A stretch of DNA of 16,912 nucleotides from Chloroflexota bacterium (GCA_018725425.1 QLUL01000005.1:1-16912); one strand, 5' to 3'; counted from the stretch's first letter, positions 1 to 7,336 are shown. Notes: generated by a model from the sequence alone, not told the origin. Program-made: numbers and translations.

Positions 1-837
1 GGGCTCTCTGTCCAGCACCGTGTCATCCCTCAAGGTGATGGGAGTGGGGGATACCGGTGGCTCCAACACCCATTGGCGCAATTGCTTCGGTACCGTACCT
101 GTCATGGGCAGGGGAAACAAGTAACTCCCCCCAGCCCGATCCAACTCAGCTCGTGTGGTCAAAGCTGCCGCCTTGCAGTCAGCCACGAACAGGAAGTGGC
201 GATGGCCAATGATTTGGGCCATCTCCCGCCAGGCCGGCAGATAAAGCGGGTCATCGGCGGTGTTCCCCGGCCAAGTGCCGGTCAAAAGGGGCACTCCGGC
301 TGGGTCCAGTGTGCCCAGGCTTTGCTTGAACTGCACCAGGTCGGGACGTCGGTCCTTGCTGTGACCGAAGGTCAACAACTCCTGACCCTTCGTTTCTGCC
401 TCCGGTGGTGCATGGTGCACGCTGAAAGTCGTCGTATCGAAGCGAGCTACCTTGGTGGGCAAGGCATACGCCTGAATCAGGTGTTGCCCAGCCTCTTGCT
501 GTATGGCAAGCACCCGTTCCTCATCTTCTCCCAACACCGTCAGCAAGTTGCCCAGTCGATCATCGGTAGCATCTTTCAGCCCAATCGTCCATCCTGTCGC
601 CTGTTCCAGAACCTGGTGATGCTGCTGAACCCACTTTTCCACCCGGCACAGGCGATGGGTGCGCAAATGCAACACATAAGCCAGGAAAAGGAGAGCCAAC
701 TGACCATAGCTGAGCCCTTGCCAGTTAGAGTGTGGGTAAGGTAAGATGTGGTCAATAATCTCATGTACCCGCATCCGCAGCAGCCAGTGGACGACCAGCG
801 GGATATCATCAACACGTTGAATCGTTTTGTCCGACAT
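1..837 (-). CDS. IS1634-family transposase, N-terminal part (runs off left edge)
   Basis: A frame read leftwards from ATG at 837 stays open for 279 codons to base 1, so the C-terminus lies outside the window. The protein starts MSDKTIQRVDD and shows features I associate with IS1634-type DDE transposases: an N-terminal helical part with 'GLSYGQLALLFLAYVLH' (about residues 41-57), 'RFDTTTFS' with the probable first catalytic Asp (D134), 'FGHSKDRRPDL' (158-167), 'PGNTADDPLY' (190-199) and 'FVADCKAAALTTRA' with the probable second Asp (D220). The catalytic Glu would lie in the missing part. A strong Shine-Dalgarno (gcaggaggtg) sits just before the ATG. Overlapping plus-strand frames here are antisense shadows. 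Family assignment comes from remembered motifs, not a search. Whether the whole element is intact cannot be judged. Confidence 0.85.
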   Translation of the reverse strand, partial: MSDKTIQRVDDIPLVVHWLLRMRVHEIIDHILPYPHSNWQGLSYGQLALLFLAYVLHLRTHRLCRVEKWVQQHHQVLEQATGWTIGLKDATDDRLGNLLTVLGEDEERVLAIQQEAGQHLIQAYALPTKVARFDTTTFSVHHAPPEAETKGQELLTFGHSKDRRPDLVQFKQSLGTLDPAGVPLLTGTWPGNTADDPLYLPAWREMAQIIGHRHFLFVADCKAAALTTRAELDRAGGSYLFPLPMTGTVPKQLRQWVLEPPVSPTPITLRDDTVLDREP

Positions 838-867
838 GAGCACCTCCTGCGTTCCAATCTGGATAGT

Positions 868-896
868 ATTATAGCGCAGGAATGCGCTTGTGTCAC
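868..896 (-). promoter_or_regulatory. sigma70-type promoter of the IS1634-type transposase
   Basis: Read on the minus strand there is a -35 GTGACA (896-891, 5 of 6 consensus), a 17-bp spacer and a perfect -10 TATAAT (873-868). Transcription would begin near 862, leaving a leader of about 25 nt that contains the Shine-Dalgarno. A 6-bp palindrome AGCGCA-ggaa-TGCGCT (873-888) fills the spacer next to the -10. Confidence 0.65.
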
Positions 897-952
897 GTCA
901 ACTCCTTGAGCTGCATCCGCTGGAGCCAGTTGCCCAGGGAAAAATACTGAAG

Positions 953-981
953 TTAACATAAATTTAGCGAAAAGGGAGAAT
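953..981 (+). promoter_or_regulatory. possible promoter for the TRAP operon
   Basis: TTAACA (953-958, 5 of 6 to the -35 consensus) is followed after 17 bp by GAGAAT (976-981, 4 of 6 to the -10 consensus). It lies between the leftward transposase gene and dctP. The leader would be about 100 nt and includes the short direct repeat gatcagg-gatcagg (1048-1061). This is a weak call based on spacing and partial consensus only. Confidence 0.3.
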
Positions 982-1087
982 ATATATCAGAGGACGCCGA
1001 GTTTGGCAGGTCACTACAGCCGGGGGGTGAGAGCCATGTAGATTAGCGATCAGGGATCAGGGAACAAATTCACAAAGGAGGTTTTAG

Positions 1088-2182
1088 GTGAAAGCGAAAG
1101 GACTGTCAAGGAAACTGTTTGGTTGCAGCTTAGTGTTGCTGCTTGCGGTGAGCCTAGTTGCCGCCGCTTGTCCGGCACCCGTAGCACCAGTAGCACCGGC
1201 ACCCGAGCCGGAGCCTGAGGTGTTTGAGTGGAGGATGCAAGCCTTTATCAGTGCTGGCCACCCCCTGGTGGTGAACTCTCAAGATTTCTTTGTTGACACA
1301 GTTAGAGAGTTGAGTGGCGGGCGACTGATCATCCACTCGCACGGTGCTGGAGAGATAGTTGGTGCCATGGAGACACGCGATGCCGTAACAAAGGGGATCA
1401 TAGAGATGGGCAAGTGGTGGTCTACCTTTGATATGGGGGTGGGCCCTGCTGCCGCCATATTAGGCACCATGCCCTTCGGTACTCGCCATGAAGATTATTT
1501 GGCATGGTATTTGAGGGGTGGTGGCAAGGAGTTAATGGCAGAGTTCTATGACCCGCTTAATGTAAAGGTGGTTGCTGTCTTCGTAGAAGCTGCCGGACCG
1601 GCCTTACACATGAGAGAGCCGTGGGGCACCCTGGAGGAACTCAAAGGGAGGAAGATGAGGGCTGTTGGCCTGCAAGCTGCCATTTTTGCGCGCCTGGGCA
1701 TAGGAGTAGTCCCTATGCCTGGTGGTGAGATATATGCCGCCATGGAGGTGGGTATATTAGATGGAGCTGAGTGGGCTGGTCCCATACTAAACAAGGCGCT
1801 CGGTTTCCATGAGCCGGGACCCTATATGCTATCGCCAGGATGGCACGAACCGGCCCTGTTCACGCTGCTAATTGTTAATAAGGATGCTTGGGCTAAGTTG
1901 CCTGATGACCTGAAACATATTATGGAGGTGGCAGCCCTCGCCACTTTCGCCCACTATGAGCAGTTCACGCGGCATGATAATGCGCTCGCTCTCCGCGATA
2001 TGTTGGCTGCCGGCGCCCAAATTATAAGGCTGTCCGATGAAGACCTGGCAACGCTACGCGCTACAGCAATGGAGGTAATGGAGGAACATGCCGCCAAGTC
2101 TGACCTCTTTCGTCGAGTAATGGAGAGTCAACTACGGTACTCAGAGTTTATGAACCCAATGAGGGAGTTTGACGACTTCTAG
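1088..2182 (+). CDS. dctP: TRAP transporter substrate-binding lipoprotein (DctP family)
   Basis: This is the extracytoplasmic solute receptor of a TRAP transporter; such proteins bind organic acids and hand them to the DctQM permease. The 364-residue protein starts at GTG 1088, 6 bp after a strong aaaggagg site. It has a basic N-terminus, a hydrophobic segment (about 10-27) and a lipobox-like VAAAC ending at C28, then a Pro/Ala/Glu linker (29-45), which suggests a membrane-anchored lipoprotein. 'LSGGRLIIHSHGAGEIV' (75-91), 'LKGRKMRAVG' (185-194, with the Arg expected to hold the substrate carboxylate) and 'MPGGEIYAAMEVGILDGAEW' (210-229) are DctP hallmarks. The 'GWHEPA' and 'GAEWAGP' segments resemble the subgroup often labelled mannitol/chloroaromatic, but the ligand cannot be read from sequence. 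It is first in a five-gene run. Confidence 0.93.
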   Translation: MKAKGLSRKLFGCSLVLLLAVSLVAAACPAPVAPVAPAPEPEPEVFEWRMQAFISAGHPLVVNSQDFFVDTVRELSGGRLIIHSHGAGEIVGAMETRDAVTKGIIEMGKWWSTFDMGVGPAAAILGTMPFGTRHEDYLAWYLRGGGKELMAEFYDPLNVKVVAVFVEAAGPALHMREPWGTLEELKGRKMRAVGLQAAIFARLGIGVVPMPGGEIYAAMEVGILDGAEWAGPILNKALGFHEPGPYMLSPGWHEPALFTLLIVNKDAWAKLPDDLKHIMEVAALATFAHYEQFTRHDNALALRDMLAAGAQIIRLSDEDLATLRATAMEVMEEHAAKSDLFRRVMESQLRYSEFMNPMREFDDF

Positions 2183-2211
2183 AGCCGGCGGCTATCGGCG
2201 ATTAGGAAGTG

Positions 2212-2244
2212 GAGGCCGCTGAGGATGACCTCCTCAGCGGCCTC
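2212..2244 (+). promoter_or_regulatory. 14-bp perfect stem-loop between dctP and dctQ
   Basis: The arms at 2212-2225 and 2231-2244 are perfect complements (left arm gaggccgctgagga) with the 5-nt loop tgacc. No T tract follows, so it does not look like a rho-independent terminator. Its place just after a binding-protein gene fits an mRNA-stabilising or processing hairpin that keeps dctP expression above that of the permease genes. The function is inferred from position. Confidence 0.7.
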
Positions 2245-2278
2245 GCCCTAAATTTCTGGGCTAAGGAGATTCGCCCGA

Positions 2279-2788
2279 ATGAGAAAGCTGGAAGCAATCC
2301 TCAGAGTTATAGACGCTATTAGTGAGAACACGGGGAAATTCGTTAGCTGGCTCATGGTCGTTGTAGTCCTCATTATCCTGTATGAAGTGGCGATGCGCGG
2401 GCTGTTTGGTCGCCCCACAGTGTGGGCCTTTGAACTATCCATTATGCTGTGGGGAGCATATTTTGTAATGACTCCAGCCTGGACCCACAAGGTGGGGGGT
2501 CACGTCGTGCTCGACGTCCTCTCCAACCGCTTTCCGCCAAGGGTTAAGGCCCTCGTTGACCTGATGTTGTGTTTGGTGTTGTGTTTCACTTTGGTTGGTG
2601 CTTTGGTGCTATCAGGGGCTGAATTTGCTGCCACCGCCTGGGCGCTGCGAATGGGCACTGGCTCCCCGTGGAATCCTCCAATATACCCCTTAAGAACAAT
2701 GATACCAATAGGCTTTGCCGTGCTCGGGCTCCAGTGCCTGGCTAGATTCATTCGAGATCTGATTATCCTCGTCAGGGGTAAGGTATAG
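2279..2788 (+). CDS. dctQ: TRAP transporter small permease (DctQ family)
   Basis: This 169-residue integral membrane protein has four hydrophobic segments at about 20-38, 48-68, 90-113 and 138-158, the usual size and topology of the small TRAP permease. The 'FELSIMLWGAYFVMTPAW' stretch and the late 'P-x-YPLRTMIPIGF' segment are typical of the DctQ fold. The ATG at 2279 has an AAGGAG site 10 bp upstream, placed after the intercistronic stem-loop. Only 2 bp separate its stop from dctM, so the two are surely cotranscribed and probably translationally coupled. In TRAP systems this subunit pairs with DctM to form the Na+- or H+-driven permease. Confidence 0.92.
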   Translation: MRKLEAILRVIDAISENTGKFVSWLMVVVVLIILYEVAMRGLFGRPTVWAFELSIMLWGAYFVMTPAWTHKVGGHVVLDVLSNRFPPRVKALVDLMLCLVLCFTLVGALVLSGAEFAATAWALRMGTGSPWNPPIYPLRTMIPIGFAVLGLQCLARFIRDLIILVRGKV

Positions 2789-2790
2789 CT

Positions 2791-4095
2791 ATGAATCCGC
2801 TGTGGATGTTACTTCCTATAGCTATCGGGAAGGCTCTCGGGTATCCTATTGGTTTTGTCCTCGGAGGCGTCGCTCTAATCTTCGGCGTAATCCACTTCGG
2901 TGAGGTGGCGACGCTTATGCTAACAATGCGTGTCTTTGCACTCCAGACCAGTTGGGAGCTGATCGCCGTCCCCCTATTTATCCTTATGGGATGTGTGCTG
3001 GAACGCGCTGGGATTGCCGATAAACTCTACGGGGGGTTGCATGTCTGGATGGGTTCGCTGCGGGGCGGTCTCGCGGTAGCAACAGTGATCACCTGCACTA
3101 TAATGGCCGCTGCCATGGCAGTGATGGGTGCTCCGGTTGTCATAATGGGGATAATTGCTCTCCCCCAAATGCTTAAGCGTGGCTACAATGTCGAACTGGC
3201 GGCTGGCACTATCATGGCCGGCGGCTCGCTGGGCATCTTTATCCCCCCCAGTATAATGCTGATTATCATCGGGGCCTGGGCAGGATTGTCGGTTGGGAGA
3301 TTATTCCTGGCGGCTATTGTGCCCGGTCTTGTGCTTTCCGGACTATATATCTGTTACATCCTCATCAGGTGTGGGTTACAGCCTGCACTGGGACCGGTGC
3401 TGCCTGAGGAAGAAAGGAGAATACCTTTCAGGCAGAAGCTTCTCCTTCTCCTTACCGGTATAATGCCCACCTTATCGATCATCTTCGTGGTCATAGGATC
3501 ACTCATCTTCGGCGTCGCCACCCCAACTGAGGCCGGTGCCATGGGTACTATCGGCAGCCTCATAGTAGCCGTTCTCAACCGTCGGCTCACCTGGTCACTG
3601 GTGAAGGGGTCAGTCTATCAGACCGCCAGGATTATGGGCATGGTCGCCGTGATTGCTATTGGAAGTACTGCTTTTATCGGCATCTTCATGGGGATGGGTG
3701 GGGGCAGAATCATAGAAGACTTCATTTTGGGGCTCGGAGTCGGTCCGTGGGGTTTTTTAGCGGTGCTAATGGGTCTCATATTTCTGCTGGGGATGATTGT
3801 TGACTGGCTTGCAATCCTTATGATAGCTATTCCCGTCTTCATGCCGATAGCAGATACCATGGGATTTGACCCGATATGGATTGCTATATTAATATGTATG
3901 AATTTACAGATGTCCTTCCTGACGCCGCCTTTCGCCATCGGCATTTTCTATTTGCGAGGAGTTGCTCCCCCAGCGGTTAATACAGGGCACTTACTGCGCT
4001 CGGTAATCCCATTTGTCCTGCTCATATTGATTGGGGTGGCACTGGTCATCGTTTTTCCATCGCTGGCCCTATGGCTTCCGGATCTTGTATCGTAA
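2791..4095 (+). CDS. dctM: TRAP transporter large permease (DctM family)
   Basis: This 434-residue polytopic membrane protein forms the transport channel of the TRAP system. It is hydrophobic throughout, consistent with about 11-12 helices. 'GGSLGIFIPPS' (144-154), 'ATPTEAGAMG' in the middle and 'FLTPPFAIGIFYLRGVAPP' near the C-terminus are classic DctM signatures of the two re-entrant-loop halves. Its length is normal for the family and no break is seen. The ATG lies 2 bp after the dctQ stop. The next gene begins after a gap of about 85-95 bp, so the downstream enzymes are likely on the same transcript, though a separate promoter cannot be excluded. Confidence 0.95.
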   Translation: MNPLWMLLPIAIGKALGYPIGFVLGGVALIFGVIHFGEVATLMLTMRVFALQTSWELIAVPLFILMGCVLERAGIADKLYGGLHVWMGSLRGGLAVATVITCTIMAAAMAVMGAPVVIMGIIALPQMLKRGYNVELAAGTIMAGGSLGIFIPPSIMLIIIGAWAGLSVGRLFLAAIVPGLVLSGLYICYILIRCGLQPALGPVLPEEERRIPFRQKLLLLLTGIMPTLSIIFVVIGSLIFGVATPTEAGAMGTIGSLIVAVLNRRLTWSLVKGSVYQTARIMGMVAVIAIGSTAFIGIFMGMGGGRIIEDFILGLGVGPWGFLAVLMGLIFLLGMIVDWLAILMIAIPVFMPIADTMGFDPIWIAILICMNLQMSFLTPPFAIGIFYLRGVAPPAVNTGHLLRSVIPFVLLILIGVALVIVFPSLALWLPDLVS

Positions 4096-4148
4096 TAGAA
4101 AACTCGATTGTGCGGAGCCTTGCCCTTCCTGTGGCAGCGAATTCTCTT

Positions 4149-4170
4149 CGTCGTGACAGGAGTCACAACG
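4149..4170 (+). promoter_or_regulatory. small hairpin presenting AGGA in its loop, before the aminotransferase
   Basis: CGT-c-GTGAC-agga-GTCAC-a-ACG can fold into an 8-bp stem with one mismatch. The only good Shine-Dalgarno-like stretch upstream of the aminotransferase (caggag) is in the loop and top of the stem, 18-27 nt before the possible starts. It may affect initiation, but it is short and could be chance. Confidence 0.3.
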
Positions 4171-4189
4171 CTACGCAGATGTGTCACTG

Positions 4190-5380
4190 ATGAATGTAAT
4201 TGCTAAAAAAGTAGAAATGTCCTTAACCAGAGCCTCCTGGATCAGGAAGATGTTTGAGGAGGGTAACCGCCTGCGCGAAATCTTGGGGGAGGATAAAGTC
4301 TACGATTTTACCCTGGGTAACCCGGTACATGAGCCACCGGCAAGGTTTTACCAGGAGTTGAAGCGGCTGGCAGAGAATCCCATTACCGGTATGCACCGCT
4401 ATATGAGCAACGCCGGCTACCCAGAGAGTCGCCGAGCAGTGGCCGAGGTGGTCGCTAAGGATAGCGGCCTCGCTATTGGGCCGGAGCATATCATCATGAC
4501 GGTGGGTGCCGGCGGTGGACTGAATGTGGTCCTCAAGTCTATTTTAGACCCCGGCGACGAAGTTATTGTGCTGAGTCCGTATTTTGTAGAGTACCGCTTT
4601 TATGTGGATAATCACAACGGGGTCATCCGTGAAGTAGCTACCGATGCTAACTTTTTGCCCGATATGGAAGCCATCACCGCAGCAATGAACCCCAAGACCA
4701 GGGCCATTATCATCAATTCTCCCAATAACCCCACGGGAGTGGTATACGCATCGGAGATTCTAGCACGGCTGGGCAGACTGGTAGTTGCGAAATCACAGGG
4801 GTTGGGACGGCCGATATACGTCATCTCCGATGAACCCTATGCCAAAATTGTCTACGATGTTGAGGTGCCCTGTGTATTCAAATACATTGACAACGCAATA
4901 ATAGTCACTTCCCACAGTAAAGATTTCGGGCTAGCTGGGGAGCGTATCGGATATATAGCAGTAAGCCCTAAAATAGATAATGTGGGGCTATTGCTGGACG
5001 CGCTGGTGTTTTGCAACCGCACATTGGGCTTTGTAAATGCACCGGCGCTGATGCAGCGTCTGGTCGCCGGGCTGCAGCGGGAGAAGATAGACATAGAAAC
5101 ATACCGTCAAAACCGGGATTTACTTTATCAGAGTCTGACGCAGCTTGGCTTTGAGACGGTTAAACCCCAGGGAGCCTTTTACTTCTTCCCCAAATCACCA
5201 CTGGCAGACGATGTGGAGTTTGCCCGAAGAGCCCTGAAACACAACATCCTGGTGGTGCCTGGCACGGGATTCGGCAGGTCCGGTTACTTTCGCCTGGCCT
5301 ATTGCGTTGAGAAGAGAACAATTGAGAACTCGTTGCCTGCCTGGCAAGCGCTCGCAGGTGAGTTGGGACTAATAAAGTGA
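4190..5380 (+). CDS. PLP-dependent class I/II aminotransferase
   Basis: This fold-type I aminotransferase (396 residues from ATG 4190) moves amino groups between an amino acid and a 2-oxo acid using pyridoxal phosphate. Visible landmarks are 'FTLGNPVHEPP' (40-50), 'NSPNNPTG' (176-183), 'ISDEPY' with the PLP-pyridine Asp (D214) and Tyr (Y217), 'SHSKDFGLAGERIGY' with the Schiff-base Lys K244 and phosphate-binding Arg R252, and 'YFRLAY' with the carboxylate-binding Arg R368. It resembles the aspartate/aromatic aminotransferase group; the amino donor cannot be assigned. GTG at 4181 is an alternative in-frame start adding three residues; neither has a well-spaced ribosome site. It sits between the TRAP permease and a tryptophanase-like gene 25 bp downstream, suggesting it works on the transported compound or on a product of that lyase. 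Confidence 0.92.
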   Translation: MNVIAKKVEMSLTRASWIRKMFEEGNRLREILGEDKVYDFTLGNPVHEPPARFYQELKRLAENPITGMHRYMSNAGYPESRRAVAEVVAKDSGLAIGPEHIIMTVGAGGGLNVVLKSILDPGDEVIVLSPYFVEYRFYVDNHNGVIREVATDANFLPDMEAITAAMNPKTRAIIINSPNNPTGVVYASEILARLGRLVVAKSQGLGRPIYVISDEPYAKIVYDVEVPCVFKYIDNAIIVTSHSKDFGLAGERIGYIAVSPKIDNVGLLLDALVFCNRTLGFVNAPALMQRLVAGLQREKIDIETYRQNRDLLYQSLTQLGFETVKPQGAFYFFPKSPLADDVEFARRALKHNILVVPGTGFGRSGYFRLAYCVEKRTIENSLPAWQALAGELGLIK

Positions 5381-5405
5381 GGTTGGGATGAAAAAGGGGC
5401 AAGTC

Positions 5406-6770
5406 ATGGCCGAACCATTCAGAATTAAGGTTGTTGAGCCTATCAGGCTGATCAGCGGGGAGGAGAGGGAAAGGAAGATTAAGGAGGCTGGTTACAATGT
5501 CTTCGGCCTGGCCTCAGATGACGTTTATATTGACCTCTTGACCGACAGTGGCACTTCGGCAATGAGCGATAACCAGTGGGCGGGGATAATGCTCGGTGAC
5601 GAAAGTTATGCCGGCTGCAGAGGGTTCAGGCACCTCGAGGAAGCGGTTCACGATGTATTGGGGTTCAACTATGTCGTGCCCGCCCATCAAGGGAGAGCAG
5701 CCGAGAGGCTGCTTTTTCAGGCAGTAGTCAAGAATGGGGATATTATACCATTCAATATGCCTTTCGATACCACCGATGCCTGTATCAGGTCGCTCGCTGG
5801 CAAACCGGTCAGTTGTGTGGCTGATGTCGCTTATGAACCGCAGGCCGTCGATCCCTTCAAGGGAAACATTGATTTGGAGAAATTAAGGGCATTGATAACC
5901 GAAGTGGGCGCTCAGAGAATACCTTTTATTATGCTGACCATCACGAATAATGCCGGCGGAGGCCAGCCGGTTGCAATGTCCAACCTTAAAGAAGTAAAAG
6001 AGGTGGCCACCGAATACAATATCCCCGTTTTTATAGACGCTGCTCGCTGTGCCGAGAACGCCTACTTCATCCAGCAGAGGGAGGACGGCTACCAGAATAA
6101 AGCCCTCGCCGAAATCATAAGAGAGCAGTTTACTTATTCCGATGGCTGTACCTTCAGTTGTAAGAAAGACCCCATGGCAAATATCGGTGGCCTCATCGGA
6201 CTGAATAATGAGGAGCTTTATCACAAGATACTGCCGCTCTTAATTGCGCAGGAGGGTTTTATTACCTATGGCGGGTTGGCCGGCCGAGACCTGGAGGCGG
6301 TGGCCAGAGGTCTTCGTGAGATGACCGATGATGATTTAATAGCTAACCGCATCCGACAGGTGGAATATCTGGGGGAACTGCTGGCAGATTCAGGAATACA
6401 GATTGTCCAGCCGGTAGGAGGACATGCCGTCTTTGTGGATGTGGCGGCTTTTCTGCCTCACATCCCTCAAAGTCATTTCCCCGCTGATGCCTTGGCGGTG
6501 GAACTGTATCTCGAATCTGGAGTGAGAGCGGTAGGTCTGGGAGCACTTGCCTTGAGCACACCTAATGAAAGAACCGGCGAGGCTGTTTTCCCCAGAATGG
6601 AATTATTGCGTCTGGCCATTCCCCGCAGAGTTTACACCGATCGGCATATGGACGTCGTGGCAGAGGGACTCAAGCGTGTCTATGAGCGGCGGAATCAGAT
6701 AAGGGGGCTGAGAATTGTGCATGCTCCGCCGGTGTTGCGGCACTTCCTTGCCCGCCTGGAGCCGGTCTGA
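5406..6770 (+). CDS. tryptophanase/tyrosine phenol-lyase family beta-eliminating lyase
   Basis: Family members use PLP and K+ to split L-tryptophan (to indole) or L-tyrosine (to phenol), with pyruvate and ammonia. The start at 5406 matches the family N-terminus (MAEPFRIK); ATG 5388 would add six residues and has a GAGG site. Length is 454, normal for the family. Seen: 'YIDLLTDSGT' (41-50), 'GDESYAG' with Y68, 'HQGR' (94-97), 'DAARCAENAYF' (211-221), 'SCKKDPM' with the probable PLP Lys K254, 'YGGLAGRD' (288-295). The N-terminal half looks like tyrosine phenol-lyase. However, D121, L378 (where that enzyme has its essential Arg381) and H446 match tryptophanase (Asp137, a hydrophobic residue, His463). 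The stretch after FDTT (124-131) matches neither remembered enzyme. The substrate is therefore open; I lean towards a tryptophan-like or other beta-substituted amino acid. Confidence 0.9.
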   Translation: MAEPFRIKVVEPIRLISGEERERKIKEAGYNVFGLASDDVYIDLLTDSGTSAMSDNQWAGIMLGDESYAGCRGFRHLEEAVHDVLGFNYVVPAHQGRAAERLLFQAVVKNGDIIPFNMPFDTTDACIRSLAGKPVSCVADVAYEPQAVDPFKGNIDLEKLRALITEVGAQRIPFIMLTITNNAGGGQPVAMSNLKEVKEVATEYNIPVFIDAARCAENAYFIQQREDGYQNKALAEIIREQFTYSDGCTFSCKKDPMANIGGLIGLNNEELYHKILPLLIAQEGFITYGGLAGRDLEAVARGLREMTDDDLIANRIRQVEYLGELLADSGIQIVQPVGGHAVFVDVAAFLPHIPQSHFPADALAVELYLESGVRAVGLGALALSTPNERTGEAVFPRMELLRLAIPRRVYTDRHMDVVAEGLKRVYERRNQIRGLRIVHAPPVLRHFLARLEPV

Positions 6771-6830
6771 CGGCGTGAAGCCCTCCCCTCCCCCAACCCG
6801 GACGAACCGGAACCAAAATTGTGACTATTC

Positions 6831-6857
6831 ACCACGGAGGCACAGAGACACGGAGAA
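6831..6857 (+). repeat. left inverted repeat of the GxxExxY cassette
   Basis: This 27-bp stretch, beginning accacggagg and ending cggagaa, matches the reverse complement of 7268-7294 at 23 of 27 positions. It is internally repetitive (gaggcacagagacac). Together the two copies bracket the GxxExxY pseudogene. Confidence 0.75.
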
Positions 6858-6876
6858 TTCTTTGTGTTTTTCGTTG

Positions 6877-7244
6877 TTATAGCACCAATCTTTTAATCCC
6901 GTCTTTCATCACCGCAACATAAAAATTGAGAATCAAGCCTACTTTGAGACCAGAAAGTCGCAAGTATGTTAACAATTGTGCTTCGTGAACAGGAGCAATC
7001 GCATCTACACACTTTAACTCCAGAACCACTTTACTCTCAACTATTACATCAATCCGATAACCGCCTTAATATCCTTGTATTCGAGTGGGAGAGGCTTTTG
7101 TCGTTCAAAGGAAAGTCCTCGCAATTCCAGTTCACGGCACAAACACTCTTCGTAAGCGGATTCCAATAGCCCTGGCCCCAAATGACGATGTACTTCAATC
7201 GCGGCCCCAACTATTTTTCCTGTTAGACTCCCTTCATATAACAT
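6877..7244 (-). pseudogene. GxxExxY family protein (PD-(D/E)XK-like), frameshifted
   Basis: Read leftwards from ATG 7244, the first frame gives about 60 residues with the namesake motif (G25-LL-E28-SA-Y31 in [15 protein letters not shown]) and '[15 protein letters not shown]', then stops at about 7042. The rest of the family continues in another frame from near 7058: '[18 protein letters not shown]' (nuclease-like Asp and E-x-K), 'PVHEAQLLTYLRLSGLKVG' and 'KDGIKRLVL', ending at TAA 6877. Family members I recall have about three more residues (such as LDC) at the break. The sequence fits loss of 7 nt between the Lys codon and the Gly-Tyr codons. The function of GxxExxY proteins is not established; they resemble PD-(D/E)XK nucleases. 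The gene lies between inverted repeats. Confidence 0.85.
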
Positions 7245-7267
7245 TAGTGTATAAACCCTTTTGTGCT

Positions 7268-7294
7268 TTCTCAGTGCCTCGGTGTCTCCGTGGT
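7268..7294 (-). repeat. right inverted repeat of the GxxExxY cassette
   Basis: Its reverse complement (accacggagacaccgaggc...) matches 6831-6857 at 23 of 27 bases in opposite orientation. It lies 23 bp upstream of the pseudogene start. Flanking sequence beyond the repeats shows no clear target duplication. Confidence 0.75.
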
Positions 7295-7336
7295 TCGCTA
7301 TTTTGCCATTTTGTGCAAGACTTCAGATTTAAGGGA

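Noticed and set aside
73-744. 223-codon plus-strand frame
   Set aside because: It is antisense to the IS1634-type transposase, whose minus-strand frame carries clear family motifs and runs open through the whole stretch.
5406-6770. Straight annotation as tyrosine phenol-lyase
   Set aside because: The essential arginine (Arg381 in the known enzyme) is Leu here, and the His and Asp typical of tryptophanase are present.
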